From assembly GCA_035649575.1 (NCBI GenBank), contig DASRJH010000283.1:1-33534 (forward strand): a DNA stretch of 33,534 nt, given 5' to 3'. Below are positions 24,479 to 33,313 of the stretch, piece after piece (the first letter of the stretch is position 1; each line of letters begins with the position of its first letter). The notes under the pieces are model-generated. The model was given only the letters and a program-made list of their open reading frames with translations, was not told the origin of the DNA and did not search any database. Position numbers and translations under genes: made by a program. The DNA is from DASVAL01 sp035649575. Lineage in GTDB: Bacteria; Planctomycetota; UBA1135; UBA2386.

Positions 24479-26764
24479 ATGCGCACAGCTCTCGCCATTT
24501 GTCTGACCGCAGCGGCTCTGGTTGCACAGACAAGCCCGGTCATCGAGCCTCAGCTGGCAGGCATCCTCGAGCCCCTCGCCGCCGCGCAGTTCTTGGTGCC
24601 GGTCCATGGGTTTCATTCGACGCAGCTCGCATATGCCCCGGTGCCATATCCCGCGCTGCGAGCCGGCGCGTCGACTCTCTACGTCCCGGACCCCCTGTTG
24701 TGTTCGGCGAACTACGTCGGTGGCGACGTGGCGCAACTCGTGCTCGCGATGCCGCAAGGTGCCATCGTACTCCTCGATGCATCGACGTCACTGGCGTTTT
24801 ATGTGCTGGCAGTTTCTCCTTCGACCTGGTCCACGCTGGCGGGGATCTGCATCGACGACGAGAGGGAGCAGGTCGTGTTGCTCGACGTCGCTGGGCCGAA
24901 CTTCCTGCGCATCGACCTCGCGGATCTGCGCGCGGGACAGGCGCGGTTCCAGTCGACGTCGTTGCCGTCTGATTGGAGCACGGTCAGAGGAATCGCTTTC
25001 GACGTCGCGCGTGATCGCATCGTCGGCTTCGACCCGGCAACGGGCGCCCTGCTGCAGCATTCTGCGACCGATCCGACCACCAGTGCCGGGACGCTGCACC
25101 CCGTCCCTGCGGTGATCGCGTTCGGTTTCGCGCCGACCGAGAGCCTCTTGCAAGGCACTGGCGACCACGACTTGTTCGTCAGCAGTGGCGACGAACGCAT
25201 GCTGACTGCCCAGTGGACCTGGAATGCCTTGCGCGTCGACGCATTCGGCGTCGTCATCACGGACACGAACATCTGGCGTACCCATCCACCTGGCGCATTG
25301 TTCGAGGTCAACGTTCATGTCGTGGGCAGCTCGAGGCTCGCTTCCACGGTCACCTGTCAGTGGGTCGATGAGCATCGTCAGCCGCTCGGCCAGGCGATCC
25401 CGGTGTCGGGAACGCCGACCGTGATCCAGAGCCCGTCGACAGCTCCGGGGTTCTACGGCCTCGTGTTCGCGTCGACGAACCCCGAGGTTTCGTTCCCGCC
25501 TCAGCCAGCCGGACTCCCGAGTTCGGTGTACGGATTCGCGGTGCTTCCACCCCCGCCGTCCGGGACGCCGGTCTTCGATCCGGACTCACCATTCGGGCTG
25601 ATCCAGGGCGACGTCGAGGATCCGTATCTCTGGTCCGGGTCGGGCCCGAGTGTCCTCGGTGTCCACCTGAAGACCAAGACCTGGCAGCAGTCGGTGTCAT
25701 CGTGGGCCTCGGAGATCGACGACCGGACGCTTGCCGGCCACACCGAGATGCCGTTGATCAGCGATGCTCCGTGGGACAGCGTCGACACGCAGCCGATCGG
25801 GCAAGCACAGCTCGACCAGATCGGCACCAAGTTCCGGAACGTGTTGCAGGCCGAACCCGACCAGGTCGAGTACTGGCAGGCCGGCCGTGAGGAGAACGGC
25901 GGGACGCCTTACGAGCAGCCCCACTACTTCTCGAACCTGCTGGCCAAGATGATCAGGTTGCGCACCGAAGCAGACGCCATCAACCCGGGTGTCAAGTTCG
26001 CCTACAGCACTCGCGGTGACCACATGAGCGAGTTCGAGCAGCTGTTCGCGAGCCAGGCGTTCGCCGTCTACGACGGTCTGGCGCACGACGTGTACGAATG
26101 GCCCGATTTCCCGACACCGGAAGGCTGGCTGCCCGGACACATCTCCGACATCAGGACGCGCATGATCAACGCGGGACATGTCGATCACTTCTTCTGGTTC
26201 GGGGAGTGCGGCCTGCCGGTTCGAGGGCCCAACGATCCGGACGCGTTCTTCGGTTACCCGGCGAGCGGATCTGCGGTGCCCGGTGCGAGCCTCGATTACG
26301 CCGCCACCTACCTCGTGAAGTTCCACGCGCTCGCGATCGCCAACGGGATCAAGCGGCTCTACTGGTACAATTACAAGAACCGCGGCAACGACATCGACTA
26401 CGCGGAGCACCACTTCGGACTGCGTTCCTACAGCGTCGAGTCGGGTGATCCGGGACACCCGCTGCCGGCCTACGTGGCCTACGTGACGATGCTCGCGCAC
26501 CTGAAGGGCTGCTCGTTCGTCGAACTCCGGCATCCGACTCCGAACGTCTTCGTGTTCGCGTTCGCGGTCGACGGCACGGCGGACCGCCGGATCCTTGCCT
26601 GGGTCGACCCCGCGCAATCGGCGACGCTGGCGCTGACTTCGCTGAAGAGCGGGTTGCTCGCGGCCAACGTGCAGACCGTGTCCGACATCTACGGTCGCCC
26701 GGTTTCTGCGATCAGCGGCGAGCAGATCACTCTCGACGGCCGGCCGCTGTACTTGCGATTCTGA
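24479..26764 (+). CDS. Secreted glycoside-hydrolase-like protein with N-terminal beta-rich region
   Basis: 761 residues from ATG at 24479 with a signal peptide (MRTALAICLTAAALVAQ). Residues ~40-215 are beta-rich, possibly propeller-like (TVRGIAFDVARDRIVGFDPA). ~245-355 look like an Ig-like sandwich, ~385-690 like a (beta/alpha)8 barrel, and ~695-760 like a small beta domain (FVFAFAVDGTADRRILAWVD). In the barrel, EYWQAGREENGG (Glu471/Glu472) is placed like the acid/base Glu of clan GH-A (usually W-x-x-x-NE), and FFWFGECGLPV (Glu576) resembles the end-of-strand-7 nucleophile; RLYWYNYKN follows near strand 8. The family (GH5, GH39 or an unassigned one) cannot be told by eye. Probably cleaves extracellular polysaccharide. 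No PUL-type partners adjoin. Confidence 0.75.
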   Translation: MRTALAICLTAAALVAQTSPVIEPQLAGILEPLAAAQFLVPVHGFHSTQLAYAPVPYPALRAGASTLYVPDPLLCSANYVGGDVAQLVLAMPQGAIVLLDASTSLAFYVLAVSPSTWSTLAGICIDDEREQVVLLDVAGPNFLRIDLADLRAGQARFQSTSLPSDWSTVRGIAFDVARDRIVGFDPATGALLQHSATDPTTSAGTLHPVPAVIAFGFAPTESLLQGTGDHDLFVSSGDERMLTAQWTWNALRVDAFGVVITDTNIWRTHPPGALFEVNVHVVGSSRLASTVTCQWVDEHRQPLGQAIPVSGTPTVIQSPSTAPGFYGLVFASTNPEVSFPPQPAGLPSSVYGFAVLPPPPSGTPVFDPDSPFGLIQGDVEDPYLWSGSGPSVLGVHLKTKTWQQSVSSWASEIDDRTLAGHTEMPLISDAPWDSVDTQPIGQAQLDQIGTKFRNVLQAEPDQVEYWQAGREENGGTPYEQPHYFSNLLAKMIRLRTEADAINPGVKFAYSTRGDHMSEFEQLFASQAFAVYDGLAHDVYEWPDFPTPEGWLPGHISDIRTRMINAGHVDHFFWFGECGLPVRGPNDPDAFFGYPASGSAVPGASLDYAATYLVKFHALAIANGIKRLYWYNYKNRGNDIDYAEHHFGLRSYSVESGDPGHPLPAYVAYVTMLAHLKGCSFVELRHPTPNVFVFAFAVDGTADRRILAWVDPAQSATLALTSLKSGLLAANVQTVSDIYGRPVSAISGEQITLDGRPLYLRF

Positions 26765-26823
26765 TCGAGACTCCGGCGCCGGCTCGACCCAGGCCGTTCG
26801 CGATGTGCGCCTCCGCCCGCTGA

Positions 26824-27111
26824 CTACTTCGCGCCCACGACGCCAGCGAGCGCCAGCTGGAACAGGCCGGGCTCGCCGGCGCCGCACGACCTGGCAGCAC
26901 GTCGGCGCCCGCAAACCAGTCGATCAACATTCCGAACGCCCCGACCTTGGTCGGCTTCGCGATGCGGGCGCAGGTCGCCGTGCTGGCGCCCGGCATCAAC
27001 CCGTTCAGCCTCGTCACGACCAACGCTGTGGAGGTCACGGTGGCACGTTCTAGCTGCCTTGTCAGTCCGAAGCCGAGAGCTGCCTCGATCTGGCCGCACG
27101 CAAGCGCGTAG
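26824..27111 (+). pseudogene. Remnant of a planctomycetal secreted-protein C-terminal domain
   Basis: In the frame running from the stop at 26821 to the stop at 27109-27111 there is no start codon of use. Codons ~26911-27048 read NQSINIPNAPTLVGFAMRAQ then VAVLAPGINPFSLVTTNAVE. This closely resembles the last part of the protein at 28201-30741 (FALPNTPSLAGITFHHQMVP then LALDSTLAVTATNALQLTVG). The domain is common at the C-termini of secreted planctomycete proteins. Its first half and the rest of the parent gene are missing, so this is a decayed piece. The rest of the 26765-27211 gap shows nothing else. Confidence 0.45.
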
Positions 27112-27211
27112 AGTGGCGTCTGACTGGAGCAGGAGACGAGCGTCGCAACGGCGCTCGCGGCTGATGGGCCAGGACGTTCGGCAGCCACCCACGTGGACTG
27201 AACGGTGGGCG

Positions 27212-27931
27212 CTACGTGCGTGCCGGTGGGCGTTCGGCCACCGGCGCCTGCAACAGGCGCACGGCGCCGGCGAGCACGGCCGTCTCGGTGCGCAGGGTCA
27301 ACGGCCCGAGGCTGCGCGGCGCGAAGCCGGCGCCCGTGAGCTGTGCAACCTCGCGATCGGTGAAGCCGCCTTCGGGTCCGACCACCAGGAGGGCGCTGTC
27401 TGCTACGGCAGGTCCCAGTTCGAGGTCGGCAGACGTCGCGACGTAGCTCTCGCGAGGCCGCGGCATCGCACAGAGTTCGTCGAGGCCGACCGCCGGCTCG
27501 ATGGCCGGCAGCACCGCCCGGTCGCACTGCGCGCAGGCCGCGATCAGGACCCGCCGCCAGTGCTCGTGCTGTTCGGGCTGACGCCTGGTCCGCTCGGTCA
27601 GGATCGGCCGGAAGCTGTGGATGCCGGCCTCGGTGCCGTGCTCGAGCAGCCAGTCCGTGCGGGGACTCCTGGGGAATGCCACTGCCACCTCGAGCCGGAG
27701 CCGCGGCGAACGGCCGAGTGCGCGGCCGACCGGCGCGCCCACTTCCACGAGCAAGTCGCGGCCACGCACTTCGACCACCGTCGCGTGGGCTTCGCCGCCG
27801 CTGCCGTCGAACAGCACCACGGCATCTCCTGGTCCCGTGCGCACGAGGCGGCCCAGGTGGTGGCCGAGGGAGGGACTCAGCGTGGCTGCTCCGGGCGGCG
27901 GCAGGGGAGAGGCGAAGCAGCGTCGCGCCAT
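27212..27931 (-). CDS. rsmE: 16S rRNA (uracil-1498-N3)-methyltransferase RsmE
   Basis: 239 residues from ATG at 27931. N-terminal PUA-like part (MARRCFASPL, HHLGRLVRTGPGDAVVLFDG), then the SPOUT methyltransferase knot: RVLIAACAQCDRAVLP, LLVVGPEGGFTDREV (184-190 core) and LGPLTLRTETAVLAG (208-218), which bind S-adenosylmethionine. RsmE methylates N3 of U1498 in the decoding centre of 16S rRNA. The usual ACEQSGR appears here as ACAQCDR. The open frame continues upstream to 28156, but those codons are not part of the family. Divergent from the repeat-protein gene at 28201; the 269 bases between hold nothing else recognised. Confidence 0.92.
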   Translation of the reverse strand: MARRCFASPLPPPGAATLSPSLGHHLGRLVRTGPGDAVVLFDGSGGEAHATVVEVRGRDLLVEVGAPVGRALGRSPRLRLEVAVAFPRSPRTDWLLEHGTEAGIHSFRPILTERTRRQPEQHEHWRRVLIAACAQCDRAVLPAIEPAVGLDELCAMPRPRESYVATSADLELGPAVADSALLVVGPEGGFTDREVAQLTGAGFAPRSLGPLTLRTETAVLAGAVRLLQAPVAERPPART

Positions 27932-28200
27932 CACCGCAGCGTAGGGCGGCCACCCATGCGCAGGAACGGCGGTTCGTTTGCTCGAGACGACCTTCGCCCA
28001 CGGCGGTGGCGGGGGAACAGGGAATCCAAGCTGCGCCCCGGATCCTCGCTTCGCCCTTCTTGGGGTCGCGGCGTAACGCTGTCGTCGCCTACCGACGGGA
28101 CTCGTCGCATGCCCTGCGAGGAGCGCCCTTGGCTTTCTGAGGCGGGCGTCGGGCATGAACCTTGCGCAGGTGCGCGGGTCCCCGCACCCCCCTCAGCCGC

Positions 28201-30741
28201 ATGACCGCTCGTCTTCTCGGTTCTCTCGCGATCTCCGTCTTGTGCGCGACCACCACAGCGAGGGCCCAGTGCTCGAACACGTGGGAGTCGTTCGGGACTC
28301 TGCCCGGCGTCAACGGCCCCGTGGCTGCCGTCGTCAACTGGGACCCGGACGGTGCCGGGCCGCTGACGCCACGCGTCGTGGTCGGAGGTTCGTTCTCGAC
28401 GGCGGGCGCCGTCAGTGCGGTCGGCGTCGCGGCGTGGGATCCCGCGACGGGCCGATGGTCGGCAATCGGCACGGGTCAACAGATGGCGGTCAGCGTGCTG
28501 CTCGCGCTGCCCAACGGCGACCTCATCGCAGGCGGCCAGACCTACTCCTCGGGCGGGACGGCCTCGCCAGCGTTGCAGCGGTGGAATGGGACGACCTGGA
28601 CCTCGTTCGGCGGCTTGTCGCCGGGCTCCTTCGGCGTGACCGCACTCGCGCGGCTTCCGAACGGCAACCTCGCCGTCGGTGGGCACTTCACGTCGGCTGG
28701 TGCGACGGCGTTGCCGTACGTCGGCGTCTGGAACGGCACGACGTGGTCGTCTCTCGGCGGTGGCATGAACGCGCCCGTGCACGAGCTGACCGTGCTGCCG
28801 AACGGCGACCTCCTCGCACTCGGCGACTTCACGATCGCGGGTGGCGTACCCGCGAACGGGGTCGCGCGCTGGAACGGCACCGCGTGGTCAGCCCTCGGCA
28901 GCGGCATCACGGGCACCTACTACGGCTACGGCCCCCGCGGCGACGCTGCGGTCGTGCTGCCGAACGGCGACCTCGTCGTCGGTGGCATGTTCTCGGACGC
29001 CGGTGGCGCACCCGCGTCGCACCTCGCGCGTTGGGACGGGACGTCGTGGTCCGCGTTGGGCGGGGGGATCGGCGGCACGGGCTACGCCCACATCGGCGTG
29101 CGCTCGCTCACGATGCTGCCGAACGGCGACCTCGTCGTCGGCGGCTTCTTCATGGGCGCGGGTGGTCTCACGATTCCGAACCTCGCGCGGTGGGACGGCA
29201 GCACCTGGTCGATGCTCGGCGCCGGGATCGCGAACACGGCCGTGAACTCGCTCGTTGTCCTGCCGGGCGGCGACCTCGTCGCCGGTGGCGCGTTCTCGGT
29301 CGCGGGCGGGATCGGCGCGAGCAGCGTCGCGCGGTGGGACGGCGCTGCGTGGTCTTCGCTCGGCGACGGCGCGGCGCCGAGCGCTCGCGTCCATTCGCTG
29401 CTGACGATGCCGGACGGTTCGTTCGTCGCGGGCGGCTTCTTCCAGGCCGCTGGCGCCGTGCCGGTGTCCGGCATCGCGCGTTGGGACGGTGCGTCGTGGT
29501 CGGCGCTCGGCAGCTTCGCGCCGTACGGCCGCGTCAACGCGATGCGACTGCTGTCGAACGGCAACGTGCTCGCCGGCGGCAACTTCGTCGGCCGCTGGGA
29601 CGGCACCGCGTGGACGCTGTTGGCTTCGACGTTCGCCGGCAGTGTGCCGCACGCGGACATCGTGGAGGCCGTCGCGGAGCTACCGAACGGCGACATCGTC
29701 ATCGGCGGCGACTTCTCGCTGGTCGGTTCCATGTGGATCCTGGGCCTCGCGCGCTGGGACGGGATGTCGTGGTCGGAACTCGGCGGCCAACAGCCCGGCC
29801 AGGTGCACGCGTTGGCGACGCTCGACAACGGCGACCTCGTCGTCGGCGGCGATTTGTGGGCCATGTTCCCGCTGACCAACGGCATCGCCCGGTGGGACGG
29901 CACGGCGTGGTCCGCCTTCGGTTCCGGCCTGCAGTCGTGGGGGTCGGGAGGTGAGGTGTTCGCGATCGCGCCGCTGGCCAACGGCGCCTTGATCGCTGGT
30001 GGCGTGTTCACGACCGCCGGCGGTCAGCCCGCGAACAACATCGCGCGGTGGAACGGGGCCGCGTGGTCGCCGCTCGGCGCCGGTACCAACGGCACCGTGC
30101 GCACGATCCACGTGCTGCCGAACGGCGACGTGATCGCCGCGGGCGACTTCGCGCAGGCCGGCGGCGTCGCGGTGAACGGGATCGCGCGGTGGAGCGGCAC
30201 TGCCTGGTCGGCGGTCGCGGCCGGGCCGACGCCCGCGTATCCCGATGTGCGCGCGATCACCGCACTGCTGAACGGGGACTTGATGGTCGGCGGCGGGTTC
30301 ACCACGCTGGGCGGCCAACCGACGCACTACCTCGCCCGGTTGACGACGACGTGTCCGGCGACCGTGCAGAGCACCGGAGCAGGCTGCGCCGGCGACACGC
30401 TCGTCGCGACGTTGCCGTGGACCGGCACGACGTGGCGTTCGGACGCGAGCAACCTGCCGGCTGCAGCCCTCGTCGCCGCGGTCAGTGGCTTCGCGACGAC
30501 GACGCTGCCGCTCGTCGTGGTGTTCTCGACCGCGCTGCCCGGTTGCACGCTGCACGTGCAACCCGACCACGTCGACCTCGTGACCGGCGCGAACGGCGCC
30601 GCGTCGCTGCAGTTCGCATTGCCCAACACCCCATCGCTCGCCGGAATCACGTTCCACCACCAGATGGTGCCGCTCGCGCTCGATAGCACGCTCGCCGTCA
30701 CCGCGACGAATGCGCTGCAACTCACGGTCGGGACCTTTTGA
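28201..30741 (+). CDS. Secreted 14-repeat beta-propeller-like protein with planctomycetal C-terminal domain
   Basis: 846 residues from ATG at 28201. Signal peptide MTARLLGSLAISVLCATTTA, cleavage near ARA-Q. Residues ~25-720 hold 14 copies of a ~45-50-residue unit of the form LPNGDLVVGGxFxxAGG followed by xxxxxARWDGxxWSxLG; copies differ in the first block (LPNGDLIAGG, LPNGNLAVGG, LPGGDLVAGG, MPDGSFVAGG, LSNGNVLAGG and others). Fourteen blades would fit two seven-bladed propellers; this is an inference. Residues ~720-846 are the C-terminal domain (STGAGCAGDTLVATLPW ... NALQLTVGTF), seen on many exported planctomycete proteins and probably an export or anchoring signal. Likely surface or extracellular binding protein. 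Related to kelch/delta-60-like repeats, but not a clear member of either. Confidence 0.85.
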   Translation: MTARLLGSLAISVLCATTTARAQCSNTWESFGTLPGVNGPVAAVVNWDPDGAGPLTPRVVVGGSFSTAGAVSAVGVAAWDPATGRWSAIGTGQQMAVSVLLALPNGDLIAGGQTYSSGGTASPALQRWNGTTWTSFGGLSPGSFGVTALARLPNGNLAVGGHFTSAGATALPYVGVWNGTTWSSLGGGMNAPVHELTVLPNGDLLALGDFTIAGGVPANGVARWNGTAWSALGSGITGTYYGYGPRGDAAVVLPNGDLVVGGMFSDAGGAPASHLARWDGTSWSALGGGIGGTGYAHIGVRSLTMLPNGDLVVGGFFMGAGGLTIPNLARWDGSTWSMLGAGIANTAVNSLVVLPGGDLVAGGAFSVAGGIGASSVARWDGAAWSSLGDGAAPSARVHSLLTMPDGSFVAGGFFQAAGAVPVSGIARWDGASWSALGSFAPYGRVNAMRLLSNGNVLAGGNFVGRWDGTAWTLLASTFAGSVPHADIVEAVAELPNGDIVIGGDFSLVGSMWILGLARWDGMSWSELGGQQPGQVHALATLDNGDLVVGGDLWAMFPLTNGIARWDGTAWSAFGSGLQSWGSGGEVFAIAPLANGALIAGGVFTTAGGQPANNIARWNGAAWSPLGAGTNGTVRTIHVLPNGDVIAAGDFAQAGGVAVNGIARWSGTAWSAVAAGPTPAYPDVRAITALLNGDLMVGGGFTTLGGQPTHYLARLTTTCPATVQSTGAGCAGDTLVATLPWTGTTWRSDASNLPAAALVAAVSGFATTTLPLVVVFSTALPGCTLHVQPDHVDLVTGANGAASLQFALPNTPSLAGITFHHQMVPLALDSTLAVTATNALQLTVGTF
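28496..30330 (+). repeat. Tandem coding repeats inside the secreted propeller protein
   Basis: About 14 imperfect DNA repeats of roughly 125-160 bases, each with a near-identical core (CTGCCGAACGGCGACCTCGT) and a second core coding ARWDGT-x-WS (CGCGCGGTGGGACGGC). The same core is kept almost unchanged in several copies, which points to recent duplication or gene conversion within the gene. Protein repeat, not CRISPR. Confidence 0.75.
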
Positions 30742-30854
30742 TCGCCCCACCCTTCGACCGCCCAGTGCCACGCTGAGCGAACGGCGCGGCGATCCGCTCT
30801 GCTCTTCAACACACGCCGATCGTCGCCGTGAGCGCGTTCGTGCTGGGCGTGGGG

Positions 30855-31576
30855 TCAGGGCCGCGTCGCCGTGCGGCACAGATCGCGGTCCGCGTGCGCA
30901 CTCGTGAACTCGGCCGTCGCTCCGTTCGCGACGACGCGCAGCGCGGCGCGTTCGAACGGATCCGGCAACGGCGGCAGCGTCGAGCCCTCGTGCCAAGCCA
31001 GGGCCAGGCGCAGGAGGCGCAGCGGCAGAGCGTCTTGCGCCGTTCGATGCCGTGAACGCCGATGGTCATCATGCGCATAGCGGGGTTCGCGCTGCCCTGC
31101 AAGCGCCTGCCGATCGCGGACAGCCGCGCGGTCCGCGCGGGCCACGCTTCGTCGGGCTCGACCGAGACGTCGGCGAGGCTCGTCATCGTCTCCGCGATGG
31201 CGCCGAACATCATGCGGCGCGACGAGAAGCCCGAGCGCCAAGCCCAGAGGCACGCCTGCCATCCTGGGATCGGCAGCACGGCCGCCGGATCCTCGCCGGC
31301 CGCCACGAGGGCGGCCTCGACCCCGAGCCACGGCGGCACGGGACTCGTTCGGGCGTCGAGCGTGCGGACGGCCTCTGCGAGCGCTCTGCGATCGCGGGGG
31401 CCGGCCGCGCCGATCCGTTCGTCGGTCCAGTGCGTGATCACGCCCTCGAGGTCGAAGCAGCCGACCATCTGTTCGACGAGCGAAGGGCTCCCCATCCGGC
31501 GCTGCGTGGACTGGATGCGGCGGCGTTGAGAGCTGCGCAGGTTGTCGGGGAACTCGGCGCGGTTGCGCGCGACGGT
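30855..31576 (-). pseudogene. Frameshifted hypothetical protein gene
   Basis: Protein-like sequence switches frame. From 31576 down to ~31030 the frame reads RNRAEFPDNLRSSQRRRIQ, then SLVEQMVGCFDLEGVITHWT, AWRSGFSSRRMMFGAIAET and AMRMMTIGVHGIERRKT. Near 31025-31035 the coding quality jumps to the neighbouring frame: LPLRLLRLALAWHEGSTLPP, LPDPFERAALRVVANGATA and a stop at 30855. The ending has the look of planctomycete proteins with an 'LRLALA-x(n)-LP-x-DPF-x-x-x-LR' finish. A stop codon (31577-31579) also interrupts the front; the only ATG in frame is at 31495. So the N-terminus is lost or disrupted and a one-base-class frameshift (real or a sequencing error) breaks the rest. Function unknown. 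It follows the amidohydrolase gene on the same strand. Confidence 0.55.
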
Positions 31577-31632
31577 CTACTGGTCGGTGCAGGAGAAGCG
31601 GATCGTGCGCACGAAGGAACGAAGAGCCGCGG

Positions 31633-33030
31633 TCAACGAATGCCGCCTTCCGCGCGGCGGCGCAGCGCCGCGGCCTCGTGCCGGACACCGTCCTGGATCA
31701 CCGTTTCGATTCGAGACAGCGCCGCGAGATCCGCCGACGGATCGCCCGCGACGATCAGGAGATCCGCGCGCTTGCCGACTTCGATCGTGCCGAGTTCGGC
31801 GGCCAGGCCGAGAGCTTTGGCCGCGCCGTAGGAAGCGCAGCGCAGGGCTTCGAGCGGCGTCAGGCCGCCGTCGACGAAGTTGCTCAGTTCGCGGTGCAGT
31901 GCCCAACCCGGCAACAGCGTGATGGCGACCGGATCCGTGCCGGCGACCACCGAGCCGCCAGCGCGATGCACGCGGCCGACGAACTCCTTGGCCTTCTTGA
32001 GCGAAGCATCGACTGCCTTCGGCCACGCTTCCCCGTGGCGCTTGGTCATCCGGTCCCGCATCGATTCGACCCGCCGCCACCGGTCCAGCACCCCATCGCC
32101 GAAATACTTCTCGATCTCGGCGGTGACGGGATCGAGTCGACCGAGCGAAGCCTGGATGACGACGATGGTCGGATCGACGACGACGTGGTGTTGCACGATC
32201 GACTTGATCAGTGCTTGCACGGCGGCACCGTCGAGATCGAGCCCGGCGATGCGTTCGTGGTAGGCGAGGTCGAACGGCTCCGAACCCCTGCGGGCGAACT
32301 CCGACATCGCGAACAGACCGTGCTCGAGGCGATCGATGCCCAGTTCGATCGCGCGCGTGGCCGTGACCGACTCGAGGTGTCCGGTGACCGTGAGCTTGGC
32401 CGCGTGCGCAGCAGTGAGCACCGCCGACAATTCGTCCTCGGTGATGCGAGTGTAGACCTTCACGCCATCGATGCGTTCGCGCCAACGCTGCAACAACTGC
32501 ACGGCGGCGTCGGCATCCGCGATGCCGTGGATCCAGGGGATGTAGGACGGATCGTGATCGAAATAGGGGCCCGCGGTCAGGATGCGCGGTGCGATCGCGT
32601 CACCGCGGCGACAGCGGTCGCGGAACTGCTGCATGCCCTCGGGGTCGAAGTCGCCCGGCGAGAAGGTCGTCGTGACGCCGCCGGCGAGATAGAGCAGCGC
32701 GTATGGCTCGAACAGATTGCCGATCTTGCCGCCCGTGTTGCCGTAGTAGTGCCCGTGCATGTCGAACAGGCCCGGCATCAGTGTCTTGCCCGCGACGTCG
32801 ACCACGAGTGCGTCGGCCGGCACTTGCACGTCGCGCCCGACGGCCGCGATGCGTTGCCCGCGCAGCAGCACCGTGACGCCCTCGACGCGCGGCGCGCCGG
32901 TGCCGTCGATGAGCGCCCCCCCGACGAGAGCGAGCGCGCTCGGCTGAGTCTGCGTCGCGCTGACCGGGGCAAGCAGGGCCAGCGCAAGTGCGGCCAACAG
33001 AGTGCCTCGGCAAGGGACGGCGGCTGTCAT
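31633..33030 (-). CDS. Exported amidohydrolase (imidazolonepropionase-like)
   Basis: 465 residues. A signal peptide (MTAAVPCRGTLLAALALALL...) is followed by the small beta domain (ALVGGALIDGTGAPRVEGV). The barrel carries the metal site: HxH in PGLFDMHGHYYG, Lys in DGVKVYTRIT, His in LTVTGHLESV, His in DRLEHGLFAM and Asp in VVAGTDPVAI, ending with the closing beta domain (IEVGKRADLLIVAGDPSADL). All ligands of the class are present, so it should be active as a periplasmic hydrolase of amide or peptide-like substrates; the substrate is unknown. It differs clearly from the amidohydrolase at 2991-4232 outside the motifs. Confidence 0.9.
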   Translation of the reverse strand: MTAAVPCRGTLLAALALALLAPVSATQTQPSALALVGGALIDGTGAPRVEGVTVLLRGQRIAAVGRDVQVPADALVVDVAGKTLMPGLFDMHGHYYGNTGGKIGNLFEPYALLYLAGGVTTTFSPGDFDPEGMQQFRDRCRRGDAIAPRILTAGPYFDHDPSYIPWIHGIADADAAVQLLQRWRERIDGVKVYTRITEDELSAVLTAAHAAKLTVTGHLESVTATRAIELGIDRLEHGLFAMSEFARRGSEPFDLAYHERIAGLDLDGAAVQALIKSIVQHHVVVDPTIVVIQASLGRLDPVTAEIEKYFGDGVLDRWRRVESMRDRMTKRHGEAWPKAVDASLKKAKEFVGRVHRAGGSVVAGTDPVAITLLPGWALHRELSNFVDGGLTPLEALRCASYGAAKALGLAAELGTIEVGKRADLLIVAGDPSADLAALSRIETVIQDGVRHEAAALRRRAEGGIR

Positions 33031-33162
33031 GCGAGCATTGGGCCACAGGCAGCGCGGCCCGGCAATAGGTCCTCGATTGGATCAACGTGCGAGCTCGCCT
33101 TGACCGGGCGCCAGAGCCTGGCGACCATCCCGACGCGCTCGTGTCCCACTCCCACGGGAAAC

Positions 33163-33278
33163 ATGCTGAACTGGCTGACGAAGGTCTTCGCGAAGAGCAC
33201 GTCCGGCAACCGCAAGGTCCCCGCTGAGCTCGAGGCGTTCGGCCGCGCGCTCGAACACCTGCTCGCGCCGATGGGTGT
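33163..33278 (+). other. Start of a truncated gene at the right edge
   Basis: ATG at 33163, preceded by GGGAAAC, opens a protein-like stretch: MLNWLTKVFAKSTSGNRKVP followed by AELEAFGRALEHLLAPMG. After about 33278 the frame stays open to the window edge, but its composition becomes Arg/Cys/His-rich and looks non-coding, and no neighbouring frame clearly continues the protein. Most likely the gene was cut by an insertion or deletion at ~33275. Not recognised. Confidence 0.35.
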
Positions 33279-33294
33279 AGGAAATAGAAGCTGC

Positions 33295-33313
33295 GTCCCG
33301 GACCAGCCGGGAC
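33295..33313. repeat. Inverted repeat just after the break in the truncated ORF
   Basis: GTCCCGG (33295-33301) and CCGGGAC (33307-33313) form a perfect 7-bp stem with a 5-base loop, in a C-rich stretch unlike the flanks. It may belong to whatever interrupted the ORF that starts at 33163. Confidence 0.4.

Noticed and set aside
28496..30330. Regular repeats considered as a CRISPR array
   Set aside because: The repeats are long, imperfect and in frame with a protein; no constant short repeat with unique spacers and no cas genes.
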